From Nitzschia sp. pyKryTriq1 (taxonomy: Eukaryota; Bacillariophyta; Bacillariophyceae; Bacillariales; Bacillariaceae), in the NCBI GenBank assembly GCA_956465555.1, contig OY101130.1:682001-746000 (forward strand): a stretch of DNA of 64,000 nucleotides. The letters run 5' to 3'. Below the pieces are notes generated by a model. The model did not search any database and had not been told where the DNA came from. It was given only the letters and a program-made list of their open reading frames with translations. A program made the translations under genes and the position numbers. How positions within the stretch are numbered: the first letter of the stretch is position 1; each line of letters starts with the position of its first letter. Shown here one piece after another: positions 54,771 to 64,000 of this stretch.

Positions 54771-56113
54771 GAAAAAAAGTGGTCTGGCACCGGTCCTAAT
54801 GATACAGTAAGAAAAGGACCGGTGCTCCATCCGACAATCAGCAACGCTACTGTAGATAGATGTATAGAGTAATCAATAGACTTCTATTTGTGTTACAATG
54901 ATGTTGTTGTTGTACTTGTTCTTGCGACCGAGCGTCGGTCGCAAGAACAAGATGCTTGCGCGCCGCTTTTTTCCGATGTTGTGATCTCTTGTTGTGTGAT
55001 GGATCGCCGGCCGGCGTGCGTCGGCATCAAATAATAATCAAAACACCGGCGACGACCGAGCAATCCAGCATGTCCTTGCGACATCAATTTATTAAATATT
55101 CTACGGGTCGTGTCCTGCGTCGTCGAGCCAATCCAATCATGCACAACTTGTGGTAAACGAACACTGATTGCTCGTTGTATTACTTATGTAAGGCTCGCGG
55201 AATCACCCAAGCCAGTCAGTCAGCCTGCCGATACGAGTATTACATATGTAGTGCTCACAATACCATACGAGTATTACATATGTAAAGCTCGCTGAATCAC
55301 CCAAGCCAGTCTTTCAGCCTGCCTGGATCAAGGTACAAGGATAGTACCTGACATAATATGTAATATTCGCGTGCGTATAAGCATGGAAGCTTACATGTGT
55401 AGGTTGCAATTGTTCAAGCTATTAAACTAGAGAACTCTGCTGGATGGACATTGATGTTGTGAGTTCAAGGAACTTAGATAAAGCAGACATAACAAAAGAT
55501 GAACTTTGAGTCAGAACTGAATATAGGAATACTACCACTACTAGACATAGGCATGCTGATGCACAGAAAAGGGGAGGGGGGGCACTGTTGGGGGCACCAT
55601 GGAGACATGCTCGCAGGATACACATACCGGTACGGTATTGGGTCTTGCAAGGAAAATAATGAGTCTTGTAGTATTTAAGTGAATCTTACATTTGTAGGCT
55701 TCGCGTTATTCTGTGTGTCGTCATGAATCTTACATATGTAATATTCGTACTGTTGTCACATGGGAATGACCCGACTTCGAGATTTTTCGGCTCTTGAGCA
55801 GAGATCCTGGGTCTTGTAACAGAGTTGCTTGTTGCAATGCATTGCAAGAGCCTGCAACAGCCTGCAACGTCCTGCAATCTTCTTTCTGGTACTGTTTCTA
55901 CACACATATTTAGGACTAGACATGCTACGCCCCCTGTGATTTTGTAGGGGGGGTAGCAGATCATATAGCTAGTAGAGTAGAGAGTATTTTCTACTGCTGG
56001 CTACTTGTTCTGTACCAATACAGTACGGAGTGTTAGTAGAGTAGAGAGCGGTTCTGAATACACGGTAGGAGCAGAAAAAAGGTTGCACCATGCGATGATG
56101 CAGTTGTGTAGAA
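54771..56113. repeat. gap with recurring TTACATATGTA palindromes
   Basis: TTAC(A/T)TATGTA-type palindromes occur at ~55180, 55232, 55274, 55690 and 55727. The first and third are each followed by ...GCTCGC(G/T)GAATCACCCAAGCCAGTC...CAGCCTGCC, an imperfect duplicated block of about 50 bp. CTAGTAGAGTAGAGAG tracts lie at ~55965 and ~56035. No supported gene. Confidence 0.6.
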
Positions 56114-56185
56114 GGTCGTACTGGGAGTCGAACCCAGGGCGCGAGAATCAGAACCTCGAATGTTAACCACCTACACTATACGACC
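56114..56185 (-). tRNA. tRNA-Gln(CUG): tRNA-Gln (CUG)
   Basis: 72 nt without intron. The acceptor stem GGTCGTA/TACGACC pairs fully. The A box region is TAGTGTAGGTGG. The anticodon arm CGAGG-TTCTGAT-TCTCG puts CTG at positions 34-36. The T arm is CTGGG-TTCGACT-CCCAG, giving a good B box GGTTCGACTCC. CCA is not encoded. Downstream, a TTTTTT run about 27 nt past the end can stop RNA polymerase III. Confidence 0.95.
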
Positions 56186-56534
56186 ATCAACTGAAGTGAG
56201 GACAGAAAAATGATATATAAATGCTTTATATACAACCGCGCAATCGATCAGGACTTTTTCCAACTACTGTCAACCTTATTTTGCAAGTTGCCACACAGCA
56301 CTGCATCCAGAATCCAGAAGCCAAACACTTCGCAACGTAACAGCACTAACAGTAGCTTATCTCCAAGCAAACTTTGCTAGCTACTCTTGTAGTAGAGCAA
56401 TCATCCACAGAGGACAGCGAATCTTTCCAATATTTGCATCACATATCCCATCATTGGCATTCATTGAGCACAGTTTCACTCTGTATCCATCGGTCCTTCG
56501 GTATTTCGTACCGTATTGTGCTTCTGCCCTAAGG
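56186..56534. other. gap between tRNA and hydrolase gene
   Basis: Holds the tRNA upstream region and the promoter of the hydrolase. Nothing else recognised. Confidence 0.5.
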
Positions 56535-57644
56535 ATGTCACAACGCTCACAAATATTTCGAGAATCATCACTACTTCTCCTCCTTATCGCGATATCCCTT
56601 CTATCTTGCAAAGGCTTTCTGCCCTCTTCTCGGCATAACAAGTACGGGAAACGAGCAGTTCAACTGGTAATAGTTGTTCGAATTCAGCCATGCTCGTCTC
56701 CGAAAGCGTCAATGCAAGAGCAGCAAGTGGACCTTGCCTCGGGCACTAGCATGCAAATATTATCATTGCTTCCCGACAAAATTGAAAAATCAAAACCGCC
56801 TATTCTTTTTCTGCACGGGTCCTTCCATGGTGCCTGGTGCTGGACCGAAAATTTTTTTCCTTACTTCGCTTCCAAAGGATACCCTGTGGTGGCCTTGAGC
56901 TGGCGTGGCACTGGAGGTACATATGCCGGCGACGGCATTAAGAAAGTCAAGATTATGGAGCATGTGGCGGATTTAGTGTGTGTCATGGATCGTCTACCAG
57001 AGATTGTTGGATTGGATACGGATGCTAAGCCACCGGTTGTGGTAGCCCATTCCTTTGGCGGATTAGCCGTAATGAAGGCTTTGGAAGAAAATCCCTCCAT
57101 GGAGTCTCAATTTGGTGGAATTGTCATGATGTGCTCGGTTCCACCAAGTGGGAATGGAAAGATGACGATGCGGTATCTTCGGCGATCACTGGTCAATAGC
57201 TACAAAATTACAGCTGGATTTGCGATGAAACGATGTCTGAAGAATGAAGATCTTTGCCGGGAACTATTTTTTGGAGGCAAGAAGCAGACCTTGGAAGATG
57301 GTTCAGTCGATGACTATGGTGTTTCAGATGCTGATGTAAAGCGATACCAAGAGTACTTTGCCCGAGACTCCCACGCGACGATAGACCTGTTGGACCTTGC
57401 TAAGAAGCTTCCATCGTCCAAGGCTATCGGGGGCAGTGCGCCTTTCGTAAAACAGCTCCCGCCATGTTTTGTTTTGGGTGCCAAAGGCGATTTCATTGTA
57501 GACAGAGAGGGTGTGGATGAAACTGTCAGATATTTTGGGCTGGATTCGCCAACGATTGTAGATTCGCCACACGACGTTATGCTTGGTAGGAAGTGGGAAA
57601 ACGCGGCAACGGAACTTTCCAATTGGTTGGCCAACACTTACTAG
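56535..57644 (+). CDS. plastid-targeted alpha/beta hydrolase
   Basis: 369 residues. A signal peptide (SSLLLLLIAISLLSCKG) ends at an ASAFAP-like junction G/FLPSS, suggesting the plastid. The hydrolase fold starts with PPILFLHGSFHGAWCW (oxyanion HG), then VVALSWRGTGGTYAG. The nucleophile elbow is VVVAHSFGG (AxSxG variant of GxSxG). The acid is probably in LGAKGDFIVD and the catalytic His in DSPHDVML. The fold and length fit lipases, chlorophyllase-like or epoxide-hydrolase-like enzymes; substrate unknown. The frame is open a little further upstream without an ATG, so the Met at 56535 is the start. Confidence 0.85.
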   Translation: MSQRSQIFRESSLLLLLIAISLLSCKGFLPSSRHNKYGKRAVQLVIVVRIQPCSSPKASMQEQQVDLASGTSMQILSLLPDKIEKSKPPILFLHGSFHGAWCWTENFFPYFASKGYPVVALSWRGTGGTYAGDGIKKVKIMEHVADLVCVMDRLPEIVGLDTDAKPPVVVAHSFGGLAVMKALEENPSMESQFGGIVMMCSVPPSGNGKMTMRYLRRSLVNSYKITAGFAMKRCLKNEDLCRELFFGGKKQTLEDGSVDDYGVSDADVKRYQEYFARDSHATIDLLDLAKKLPSSKAIGGSAPFVKQLPPCFVLGAKGDFIVDREGVDETVRYFGLDSPTIVDSPHDVMLGRKWENAATELSNWLANTY

Positions 57645-57845
57645 GTCATGGGTTCCTCAATTGCAGTACTACGTATGCCATGGAGCTTTTCATGATCAGA
57701 CCAGTCAACACAGGGTGCTGTGCTGCCAACTAAGTGCACGCTGTTGAACTTTCCTCCACAGTCTTCTCGAAGTACTAACAATCCAGACGGTCTAGTAGTA
57801 ATGTAGTAAGCGCGTGCTGTGATGCACCAATCTTCGTCCTGTGTA

Positions 57846-58110
57846 CAGTATCATTAAGATACTAGCCTAATGCGAGCAATCTTTAGCCCCTTAAATAGGG
57901 GAAGATTGTCGTAAATGATGCCTTCCTTGTACACACTCCATTTTTCGTTTCGGGTCTTGGCATAACCTCTGGCAAAGTTGGCAAGCTTTCAGGGAAGAAG
58001 GTGGTTGATTGCTTCTAGTTGGTAGGACCACTCATCATCCCAGACCCACTATTTGTAGCCACCAACAAAGCGATTCTCAATAATATGTTGGAAGTTTGGT
58101 ATTACTAGTG
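57846..58110 (-). pseudogene. decayed coding fragment, family unknown
   Basis: In one minus-strand frame protein-like stretches follow each other: IPNFQHIIENRFVGGYK, WVWDDEWSYQLEAINHLLP, KLANFARGYAKTRNEKWSV and IIYDNLPLFKGLKIARIR. More than one stop interrupts them and neither end has a start or a domain partner. The tryptophan-rich, well-composed residues show it once coded for protein. Possible sources are a host gene copy or a mobile element; I cannot tell which. Confidence 0.55.
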
Positions 58111-58214
58111 TCAGGTGTTAGTCGTGCTCGTGTACAACATGCGGCATCTATTTTTAGGCCAGAGGATCCCACGCCAGGAAGATGACAACGCAGAACGCAG
58201 ATACAACTTTTATC

Positions 58215-58540
58215 AGCAGTACTGCGATGCGGTACCAGTACCCCTGGTATGGTACTGTGCTGTACTGTACCGGTACGGTATTACTTTGCGTATTTCATAC
58301 CGGTACGAAGTAAGCGCCCGCGCACCCAAGTACAGTACATGCTGTACTGGTACTGTACCGGTACACGTACCATCAGGTAGACTATGTATGTACCGGTACC
58401 TGATGTACAGAATGCAGAGACGACCGACGACGACAACTCCTCGTACCTGTACGAGTACTCAACCTGTACCGGTAGAACCATTCCTGTGCTCTTTCCCGCG
58501 TCGCACACGAAGGAATCTGATCTACCGGTATGATGCCGAA
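58215..58540. repeat. GTACCGGTAC island upstream of sorting nexin
   Basis: More than a dozen GTACCGG/GGTACC/GTAC units lie just before the sorting-nexin ATG at 58609, one of the densest islands in the window. The rest of 57645-58214 holds the decayed fragment and no gene. Confidence 0.65.
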
Positions 58541-58608
58541 CGAGTAACATAGCACACCTATCCTGCGGCTCTGGCGTTCCATTGTCAATTTCAACCGAGG
58601 TGCCGGCC

Positions 58609-61600
58609 ATGGCCGATGCAAGAGAAGAAGAATCGTCGAAGAACACAGCGATGTTCGGGATAATACCCGTACCGCGAGACTACGAACTTCCCCTCAAAGC
58701 CGCTGGAGCTGTTGGCATTGCCGTCGTCTGCTCTGCCCCTCTCCGTGTTCTGGGGGCCTTGCTACATCTGATATGGACGTCTATTGGTATTGCAGTGGGC
58801 GTGGGGCTGGGGTTAGGCTTTGCGATGCACGTCTACGAGCAATTGCAGGGCTGGCAGAAGGCACACCAAAATGAAGTGCACAGGAAGCCGCGTAACGAGG
58901 CGCTGCGCAGCAGAACAGACAGCTCGGCCATTCGACCCAAGGGGGGCCTAGGTCGGACTCAGTCGAGCGTGCTGGAGGACGGCTCATCGTATCTCTCGCT
59001 GATGGCGCTCGCGGGCTATGTAGTTGACGATAAAGTACTCAGGGCACAAGTGCTAAAAGGAGACAGCGAATTCTGGGACGTCAAGTACAGATTCACGGGC
59101 GTCAAAGTCGAAAAGCAACGGGGGCCGAAACTTCTGAAGGAAGACTGGCCAGGCTTGCCAGAACCAGTCACTAATGAGCTGGGAAGATTCATTGAGCACG
59201 TCATGCGAGATTACATTTCGGGGTGGTACTCAAGATTGGACGGAGGCTGCGTTTTCATGGACGAAAAGGAGAAGAGAAAAATGGGAATTCCGAGAGACGG
59301 CCAGAACCGAGCCGGGGATCCTGGGGACGACCCTCAAAGCAGCGATGGGGCCCAAGAAACCCGCGAACCTGGAGCCGAAGAGAACAACAAAACTTCCGAG
59401 CACCACAGCAGCAGGCGCCGGATGGTCTTCAGCACACTGACACATCGAACAATACCCCTGCTGGATCAGACCTACCGAGTGCTATCCTATGCCTTCGGCT
59501 CCCTGGCCACACGAGTTGAGCATCTGAACATCTTCTCGTTGGCGCTCTTGAAATGGACGCAGGTCCTGGCGCACACATTCAAGCAATATAGACACCTCCG
59601 AAGAATCGCGGAGGAGAAAAACCAGACCGATCGGCCCACTGAAGTGCAGATAATAAGAGAATTTTTGCTCGCCGGAAAACTCCACAAGGCAGTGACTTTT
59701 GGTCTGGATGTACCCTCGTTATTGTTTGCAGATGCGCAGGGGAGCGAATGCGGTACTGGCAAAAACGATTCCACTTTCCCTGATAGTTCAATGGATGCGA
59801 CTCGAGTCTTGGAAGAACGGCTGTTTGGCACACCCATGCTGAGGGAATGCGAACTGGATTACAATCGCGTGGTTGCGTTCCGCCTGGTACGAGCTTTGTT
59901 GCCTCGAAACGAGAGCTCATCTAGTGTCGTGACGGCCTTGGTGACAGAAATCATGGGAACTTGCGTGCTTCAGCCCCTCATGAATCTTTGGATACCATCC
60001 TTTCTTAACGAGATCATCGTCAATTCGACGACCAAGAAGCCCGGCGAGGTCATACCTGACGAGGAAGTAGCTACTGGTGCAGCTATCGATGAAGAAGTCA
60101 AGTCAAGCAGGGGAGGTCCTGGTGTTGTAGAAGAAGGCACGGAGCATAATTCTGGACCGAACTTCGACGAAAGAGGGCCATCCGACTCTGAAGTAATCTC
60201 GCCGTCAATTCTAGATCGAGCCTCCCTTCATCATCAAGAGCTTGAAGCGTACTCGTCTACAGCCTCGTCGATACATGTCGGCACCAGATCGAGATCAAGC
60301 AGCACTGATACTATGGGGGGTCTCGCGGACGAAGAAATAATTGATGTGAAAAACAGAAGGGCAGTTGGCGACTTGTTGTTGAGATTGTCTTCGATTGCCG
60401 TGACTGAATTAGAGCGATTCGTAAATCTGGAGGAGTGTCGGCTCGCACGCCTCAACAACCGGGAAAACAATGTGGATTATGACGATCCATCTTGTCAGGA
60501 AGCTGTCTTGAGGTTGGTCGTGGTAGTGGAAGCAGCCTTGCTGCAGGGTCGATGCGCCTACCATCATCAAAAGTCGCATGGCGATTGTGGGAGGTCCGCG
60601 GGCGGGAGCGACGAAATAGAAGAGTCTTTCTCCCAACTTTTGATGGAAATGACTTCGGATATGAATGCATTTGAAATGCGAATCAATCAAGACAGTACCG
60701 CTTCGCGTCGTTCACATTCAAATTCAGACATGGACTTCGAGCCGGACCAAAATGAAGTTTCAACAGTTCGCACACTTATCTCCACATGGATGCACACTGG
60801 GCAGCTTTCTCGTGCTATCGCGTTGGTTATTAAGGGAATGCATAGTGTCTTGCTCCCCTACTACAGCGATGATGCGTTTTTGGCTCGGAAGGGCACATCG
60901 TGCGCATTCCAGAAACAAATGGATCTCTTTGACCAAGTTGATATCATGGTTGAGACAATGGCAGTTCTCGCTAGTCCGCGGCTTGACATTGAAGCAGAAG
61001 CTCTCATTATTCCTCCGAAAGATCTCGGCTCGGTTGATGCACTGGGCGGAGACAAGGACAGCAAGGTAGCATTTCGTGCTGCAGGATTGAATGAGGAATT
61101 TCATCCACCATCCGCCAATGACTTGATGGCACATAATTTTGGTACGGCATCGACTCCTAGATTTCTCGACTTTCACAAGAATTCGGCGTTTGCTTCAAGC
61201 CTTCGCTCTGAGAGGGAGCGCAGGCTTCGCTCGTGGGAAAGTCAAAAGGGAGAAGAGGCCTTGCACGTCGTTCACCACCCAGGCGCATCATCTAGCGAAA
61301 TTGAGCTTCACAACGAACTTCACAATCTGGCAAGAACCTTTTACAATGGGACCAATTGTATTACCATACGAGACGCAGCGAAGAAAAATGATACCAGTGA
61401 CGATGGTCCCGCTAAGCCACAGTCAGTGCATTCGGAGACAGGGAAAGTTTCTCTCATCACCGTGGAGACGGTCTCCAATAGACGGCGTATCGAAGTGCCA
61501 GACGACGACTCATCTTTTCTCCTTCGGGCCCAGGTACGTTGCAGAAGAAAGGAAAGGAAAGGAAACACTGTCAACATTCCTAACTTTTCTTTTTTGAAAA

Positions 61601-64000
61601 TATGAATTAGCCTCGGCCTTTGAACCCAGTCAGTGTTCACCGTGATGACCGCAATCATGATCTGAGCTATAAGTGCTTCTTGGCAACGTATGAAGAACCT
61701 GCTGCATCAAACGTGGCAAACCACAACAATTCCGGTAGGTACATCCGGCGCTGCTTTGTCCAGTATTACCCCATCGACAGAACGGCGACGATTATGCTTC
61801 ACAACGACGCAAGGAAACTGGACAGGAGGAAGGGCAAGCCGTTGGTCCAGGACCAGTTGAACCAACAAGATCAACCACCTCCGTACCTTTCTGGGGCATT
61901 TCTCCGCGAGCGTCACCTTTGTCAGAAATGGATGCAAAGAGGCACGGCAGCTCAGAATTTCTTATCCAGCTCAGTTATGGAGGCAACCGATTTCAATGCT
62001 ACTCCAAGAAGTGGAAGGGCGCTAGATTTTGTATACAGGATGTCTTTGTTTGAGCGTCCAACGATTGATCTTGCCGGCAAACGCTTCACTGTACACGACT
62101 CTACAGCACGGGGGCACCACCGAGCCGATGCTTCTTCATTGGAGGTCAGTGACGCCTCTTTGAGTGCCCTCTTACTCGGAATAGGGCGAGATGTCGGTCG
62201 CGACGAAAGTTCGGAAAAAGGCGATCTCCGGCACAAGGTCGAGATGGGACCCGATGGATATCCCATGCTGTTCATGAAATTCGATCGAAAATCGAGCGAC
62301 GAGGTTTGTACGGAAATCAAGCCGTACCGAATGTCTTTTGTCAGAGCGGCTTTGATGGTGACTTCTGCAAGACAGGAAGCTCAGCTTCAAGTAAGTTGTA
62401 TTGAGGGCGCGATCATCTGACAAGAAAGTCTACTCTAATTTACCGCCGCGAATTCGCCTTTTTGCAGTGTCTTATGGAATGTGTCAAGGCTGGCTCGGCC
62501 AAAAGTGCGACGAAGGCTAGGACCGATGCTCAGCTGAAACCTACAGTAAAAATTTTGGACTTTGCAAATGATCGAACCAATGATAGATTACGGGCATCGA
62601 CGTTACTTCGAGACCTTAAACTCGGCGTCTATCACATTGACCGGGAGCAACTTAGGCGGAATGGTCTACTGATCCCTCGCTTCCCAACATCAATTCTGGA
62701 GCTAAGTGCGGATGTAGAGGGACCAGTACAGGCTAAGGACGTGGTAGAGCTTTTTGGTACCAGCAAAGTGCCTCCAACTTCGACTCTTTATAAGATCCGT
62801 TGCGTTGCTATTGTCGAACTTGTTGTTTCCGAGGATGAGGCGAACGAGTTAGAACCATATCTCAACGACGATGGTACGCTGGCCACTGAGTACAGAGAGG
62901 AGTGGATAGTTTACCGGTCTATGAAAGACTTCCAGGCTCTTCACAAACAACTGAAATCAGAGGTAGCAAATGCAGAATCGTCGGCAAGTACAGGCTCTCG
63001 GCTTGTAGGGGCAGCTGCTGCGGCGTTTAGTGCTGCTTCTCAGGGAACACGGAGTAGAAAGGCACTCATACCCTCACTGGCACAGGCGAGCAAAACTGGT
63101 GCTATTGCTGTGACCCAGAAAGCAATCATCAAAAGGGGCGAACTCCTGAGTGAATATCTTGAATACCTTTTGTCCCCCGGCCATATTATCAACAGGTGCA
63201 TGGAGCTGCTGCTCTTTCTCGGGGCGTATTTCCCGTTTCCTTCGGAAATTGGAGTGACCAAAACAAAAAAACCCGTGCGACTGGTCGACCCACTCGGACG
63301 AACTAGCTTTACTCGTCAAGTGGCGTCTCGAGCCACGAGAAAGTCTAGCGCAAAGTGGTCAACAAACATCTCTGGTCCCCTAACATCGGGTCGCCCACAA
63401 TCCTCGGACGAATCGCAACAAATATTTCAACATGAGGTAGAAGCCACATTCACTGAGAAGATGGAAGATTCCGATTTGATTGAGGCCGTTTTAAGTAAAG
63501 TTGATCAAGTTCCTCTAGCCGATGTTCGAAATCGGCTTGTCGAGTTGGTGAAATATCAATTCGGCTTCGAGAATGCATCCTTCTTCCGCAGTAGACTGCT
63601 ATCGGCACTTGAGACTGCATCATTTGTCGCCATGACCAAGGGCAGCGAATTTCGAAAGCTGCTATACACAATACATCTGCAACAGCTTAATCCTGAGGCT
63701 ATTTCCAAACTCATTGAAAAAGTCTTGGACGTTCTTTGGCCGGATGGGTGCTGGCTTGTGCCCAGACCTTTGTTGACCCACGAAGAGGAGGTTGCTCTCC
63801 AAGATAATTCCCGCCAGAAACTCCATGAATGCTTCCCGGAGCAGATTCGAGCGATCCTTGGAAGAGAACTGACACGTGATGGTCTAGATATGGTTCATGA
63901 AATGCTTCAGAACAGGCTCGTCGTGAAAAGCCTTTTCTATATGCTGTTTGATTTACTATGGATCGAAGTGTTCCCGGAGCTCCGCGATGCGCTGCCATGT
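58609..64000 (+). CDS. large sorting nexin (PXA-PX-Nexin_C, SNX13/14/25-like), 3' end off window
   Basis: At least 1746 residues: exon 1 58609-61533, intron 61534-61610 (77 nt), exon 2 61611-62390, intron 62391-62467 (77 nt, GTAAGT...CAG), exon 3 from 62468, open to the edge. An N-terminal membrane pair (AVGIAVVCSAPLRVLGALL, IGIAVGVGLGLGFAM) precedes a PXA domain (IEHVMRDYISGWYSRL ... LQPLMNLWIPSFLNEII). The long acidic/Ser-rich middle has helical parts. A PX domain lies around EEWIVYRSMKDFQALHKQLK and RCMELLLFLGAYFPFP. The C-terminal Nexin_C part reads VLDVLWPDGCWLVP, MLQNRLVVKSLFYMLFDLLW and VFPELRDAL. Related proteins tether ER to lipid droplets or endolysosomes. An RGS domain was not recognised with confidence. 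Confidence 0.9.

Overview
The window reads as diatom nuclear DNA, probably from a pennate species. Five predicted proteins start with a signal peptide followed by an ASAFAP-like plastid-import motif. There is a Ser/Pro-repeat (PSxxPS) surface protein and a Ty1/copia reverse-transcriptase fossil of diatom type. Introns are few, short (76-134 nt) and GT-AG. Genes lie on both strands in no operon-like order. Most gaps are filled with short palindromic islands built from GTACCGGTAC-like or CTACTAGTAG-like units.

Layout. 1-9 kb: DEAD-box RNA helicase (partial at the left edge), a copia fossil, a LITAF-domain gene whose frame crosses a TGA, a PSxxPS surface protein, an RS-rich protein and a small membrane exon. 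8.8-14.3 kb: plastid SOUL heme-binding protein, a 765-bp PIF/Harbinger-like element with perfect 48-bp ends, a methyltransferase-like protein and a protein of a VEIVELP...GDNPSVS family. 15-24.4 kb: arginyl-tRNA synthetase, a CRAL-TRIO lipid-transfer protein, organellar tRNA-modifying GTPase MnmE and an amino-acid transporter. 24.5-36.6 kb: an unknown plastid protein, STRAP WD40 protein, a mitochondrial GCK/twin-CX9C protein, a SPRY protein, ribosomal protein S9 (uS4), a Tat-type thylakoid-lumen candidate carrying a 178-bp tandem duplication, and an SMP-domain lipid-transfer protein. 37-43.6 kb: a second Harbinger-like element, a 140-bp foldback element, a large protein of a possible cysteine-peptidase family, a polytopic membrane protein and a plastid protein with paired CX3CX3C motifs. 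45.8-53.5 kb: a GBF1/GNOM-type Sec7 ARF-GEF and Sec63, transcribed away from each other around a 26-bp perfect palindrome. 53.5-64 kb: a repeat-rich gap, tRNA-Gln(CUG), a plastid alpha/beta hydrolase, a decayed coding fragment and a large PXA-PX-Nexin_C sorting nexin that runs off the right edge.

The genes are mostly housekeeping and do not form one pathway. Several share secretory or membrane-contact themes: the ARF-GEF, Sec63, the SMP protein, the sorting nexin, the CRAL-TRIO protein and LITAF. Others serve translation: ArgRS, uS4, MnmE and tRNA-Gln. I found no convincing new multi-gene system. The strongest leads are the TGA inside the LITAF frame, the two Harbinger-like elements, the ordered palindromic islands, the 26-bp palindrome in a divergent promoter and the paired CX3CX3C plastid protein. 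All family calls come from reading motifs by eye; no database search was run.
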